A stretch of DNA of 6,869 bases from Candidatus Cloacimonas sp. SDB (GTDB lineage Bacteria; Cloacimonadota; Cloacimonadia; Cloacimonadales; TCS61), in assembly GCA_001412425.1 (NCBI GenBank), contig LKUH01000096.1, positions 1 through 6,869 of the forward strand. Reading direction: 5' to 3'. A program made the translations under genes and the position numbers. Below are positions 5,082 through 6,869 of this stretch, piece by piece. Below the pieces are notes generated by a model. That model made no database searches. It was not told where the DNA came from and was given only the letters and a program-made list of their open reading frames with translations. Numbering within the stretch: position 1 is the stretch's first letter; every line of letters begins with the position of its first letter.

Positions 5082-6800
5082 ATGCATGGATTCAGAAGAA
5101 TGGTTATAGTGCTTTTATTAATTTTGGGAATCAATTCATTATTTTGTAATCAAGTTCCCAGAGATACCATTATTGCGGAATACAGCGAAGGAAAAATAGT
5201 TTACGGAGATATTGAGGACAGGATAGCTAAAATTCCTGCAATGTATCAGACCAGATATAGAACAGAAGACGGGATGATAGGTCTGCTGGATATGATGTGT
5301 ACTGAAGAAGTGTTTTATCTGGAAGCCCTCAATCAAAATATGGATACAACCGAAAAATTCCAAGAAAATTCTGAAATGCAGATTAAATCTTATTTATACA
5401 ATGAATATAAAAATGACCTTATCAGGAATAACGTTTCTGTAACCGAAGAAGAAAAACTGAATTATTTCAAAGAACACAGCGCTGATATTTATGCAGGCGG
5501 GGTTTATGAAGATGAAGTTGTGGCAGCTGATATAGAAAACAGATTAAAATCTCAAAAAGAACAAGAATTTATTAATGATTATTTCAACGAGATGAAAGAG
5601 CAATACCAGATAATCGTAAATGAAGCTGTAATTCAACAAATTGACCTGGAAGATCCTGAAAATAACTCGGAGTTGCTGCAGGAAAAAATTATAACCAGTA
5701 ATCAGCCAAAGATCGAGAAAGATGTCAATTACCTGCTGTCAATTTATCCTGAGTTAACTCCTCAACAGCAACAGCCGCTCAAAGACGAGAAAGGTATTAT
5801 TCATTTTGTTAATGAAATGGCCTTAATTTGGACTTTAGCCCATGAAGCTGAGAAAAATGATTATTTAGCTAAACCTGAAATTGAGGAAACTATTGAACAG
5901 ATCGAGAGGAATGTTCTATTAAGAAGCATTTATAACCATTTAGTAATTGATGCTGTGCAGATTACTGATGAAGATTTGAAAGAATATTACGATGCAAACA
6001 TCGAAAGCTACAGTAATAAAGCGACAAGAAAGATTCAGGTATTCAGTTTTGAAACTGAAGATCTGGCAGAAAAGATCTTGAAAAAGGCAAATAAAGCCTT
6101 GAAAAATAATAAAGAAGAAGATCTTAACAATCTTATCAAGGAAAACTGCACCTATACCAACAATAACGGAATAATTGGAAACATTTATGATAACGGGATT
6201 GTTCCAGGCTTTGGAAAAGATGAGAATTTTTCTAATCTGATCTGGGCAAAATCTTCTCAGGAGATAACCGGTAAATTTACTGAAATTTTTCCTATCAATA
6301 AAGGCGAATATGTCTTTTTCCGCATACTTGAGGATAATCCATCTCAACCTTACCCTTTTGAAGAAGTTATGGAAAGAATTAAATCAAAATTAGTTAAAGA
6401 TATTACCAATAATAAGTTTGCTGAAGTTACTGCTGAACTGAAAGAAAAGTATGAGGTGATAACTTATAATGACAGATTATTCGTTGTTCTTTCCCCAGAA
6501 GAATATTTTAATTTTGCAGAAGAAGCCCAGAAGAAACGCCGTTATCAGGATGCCATTTACTATTATGATAAAGTTATACAACATCATAAAAATGGTGAAG
6601 ATGATTACAAAGCATTATTTATGAAAGCATTCCTGTTCGCTGAAGAATTAAACGATAAAGATCAGGCGATCGAACTTTTTAATGAATTGATCGACAATTA
6701 TAAAGAAAGTGATCTGCATGAATCTGCCCGATTCATGATATTGGAGCTGGAAGGAAAAAGCGATATTATTGATACTTTTGAAAATGATGATCAAAATTGA
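5082..6800 (+). CDS. Secreted SurA/parvulin-like chaperone with duplicated N-module and C-terminal TPR-like region
   Basis: A 572-residue exported protein, probably periplasmic. Residues 1-22 form a signal peptide (MHGFRRM, then a hydrophobic core). The ending SLFC is not a proper lipobox because Phe precedes Cys. Residues about 30-137 resemble a SurA N-domain, ending in VTEEEKLNYFKEHSADIY. A helical segment follows (141-184), then a second N-module (about 239-310) ending in ITDEDLKEYYDANIESY. A parvulin-like region (about 313-418, with GIIGNI and FTEIFPINKGEY) comes next, then a second helical tail (424-467). The two catalytic parvulin histidines appear to be replaced, by Lys317 and about Val411, so isomerase activity is doubtful. 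Residues about 475-556 form TPR-like helices (EEAQKKRRYQDAIYYYDKVI and DKDQAIELFNELIDNY), similar in style to BamD/YbgF tails. The likely role is chaperoning of envelope proteins (inference). It is divergent from a barrel gene and probably co-transcribed with the gene at 6826. Confidence 0.8.
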   Translation: MHGFRRMVIVLLLILGINSLFCNQVPRDTIIAEYSEGKIVYGDIEDRIAKIPAMYQTRYRTEDGMIGLLDMMCTEEVFYLEALNQNMDTTEKFQENSEMQIKSYLYNEYKNDLIRNNVSVTEEEKLNYFKEHSADIYAGGVYEDEVVAADIENRLKSQKEQEFINDYFNEMKEQYQIIVNEAVIQQIDLEDPENNSELLQEKIITSNQPKIEKDVNYLLSIYPELTPQQQQPLKDEKGIIHFVNEMALIWTLAHEAEKNDYLAKPEIEETIEQIERNVLLRSIYNHLVIDAVQITDEDLKEYYDANIESYSNKATRKIQVFSFETEDLAEKILKKANKALKNNKEEDLNNLIKENCTYTNNNGIIGNIYDNGIVPGFGKDENFSNLIWAKSSQEITGKFTEIFPINKGEYVFFRILEDNPSQPYPFEEVMERIKSKLVKDITNNKFAEVTAELKEKYEVITYNDRLFVVLSPEEYFNFAEEAQKKRRYQDAIYYYDKVIQHHKNGEDDYKALFMKAFLFAEELNDKDQAIELFNELIDNYKESDLHESARFMILELEGKSDIIDTFENDDQN

Positions 6801-6814
6801 GGATTAAATATCTC

Positions 6815-6821
6815 AGGAGGA
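6815..6821 (+). promoter_or_regulatory. Ribosome binding site of the following gene
   Basis: AGGAGGA, a near-perfect Shine-Dalgarno sequence ending 4 bases before the ATG at 6826. It is the strongest in the window and the main evidence that a gene begins there. Confidence 0.85.
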
Positions 6822-6825
6822 TTTT

Positions 6826-6869
6826 ATGTTTTTTAAGGGAGAGCAGCTTAAAACTGTTTTTTTGAAAGC
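6826..6869 (+). CDS. Start of an unidentified gene (N-terminal 14 codons only)
   Basis: An ATG at 6826 opens a frame reading MFFKGEQLKTVFLK up to the right window edge. It starts 25 bases after the stop of the SurA-like gene, behind a strong AGGAGGA site and with no terminator between them, so it is probably in the same operon. Fourteen residues are too few to name a family. The segment is mildly basic and is not an obvious signal peptide so far. Confidence 0.65.
   Translation, partial: MFFKGEQLKTVFLK

Noticed and set aside
5139..5150. Lipoprotein signal (SLFC) in the SurA-like protein
   Set aside because: The residue before Cys22 is Phe, whereas a lipobox needs Gly, Ala or Ser there. A normal signal peptide is more likely.
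5940..6347. 135-codon minus-strand frame opposite the SurA-like gene
   Set aside because: It is wholly antisense to a gene with clear domain structure, is Phe/Ile-rich as expected for the reverse complement of Lys/Glu/Asn-rich codons, and has no family features.
6798..6815. Possible small hairpin between the SurA-like gene and the next gene (TGAG...CTCA)
   Set aside because: Only four firm pairs with a 10-base loop and no T tract; it is not a terminator, and the following gene has a strong ribosome site.

Overview
The window is AT-rich bacterial DNA with tightly packed genes, most of them preceded by strong Shine-Dalgarno sites. It carries a two-subunit-type glycyl-tRNA synthetase beta gene, a PorV/PorQ-type outer-membrane barrel gene and a SurA-like periplasmic protein gene. 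This suggests a diderm (Gram-negative) bacterium of the Fibrobacterota-Chlorobiota-Bacteroidota neighbourhood or one of its relatives, such as Cloacimonadota. Bacteroidota proper fits less well, because they rarely use Shine-Dalgarno sites and usually have single-chain GlyRS. The placement is inference from gene content; no 16S or other marker is present.

Layout. Everything left of about 4960 is read on the minus strand, in two units. The first unit is ptsN-like EIIA (4959-4507) followed by a PorV-like outer-membrane protein gene (4517-3576). These two overlap by 11 bases, and the unit ends at a clear intrinsic terminator (3551-3525). The second unit starts just beyond it: glyS (3460-1364), then a class I aspartate aminotransferase (1348-146) after 15 bases, then a small basic, single-span membrane protein (142 to beyond base 1) after 3 bases. 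To the right, a 122-base divergent intergenic region leads into a plus-strand gene for a secreted SurA/parvulin-like protein with C-terminal TPR-like helices (5082-6800). The first 14 codons of a co-directional gene follow (6826 onward, cut by the window end).

How the genes fit. The minus-strand unit at 1-3460 is housekeeping: glycyl-tRNA charging and PLP-dependent transamination. The divergent pair around 5000 is envelope-related: an outer-membrane barrel on one side and a periplasmic chaperone-like protein on the other, with a PTS-type phosphoryl-acceptor protein translationally linked to the barrel gene. No mobile element, CRISPR array, rRNA or tRNA was seen.

The most unusual item is the 572-residue chaperone-like protein. 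By eye it contains two copies of a SurA-type N-domain module, only the second of which holds a parvulin-like insert. That insert appears to lack both conserved histidines, and a TPR-like tail is fused at the C-terminus. Otherwise the window is mostly ordinary; I found no evidence of a defence, mobile or entirely new system.
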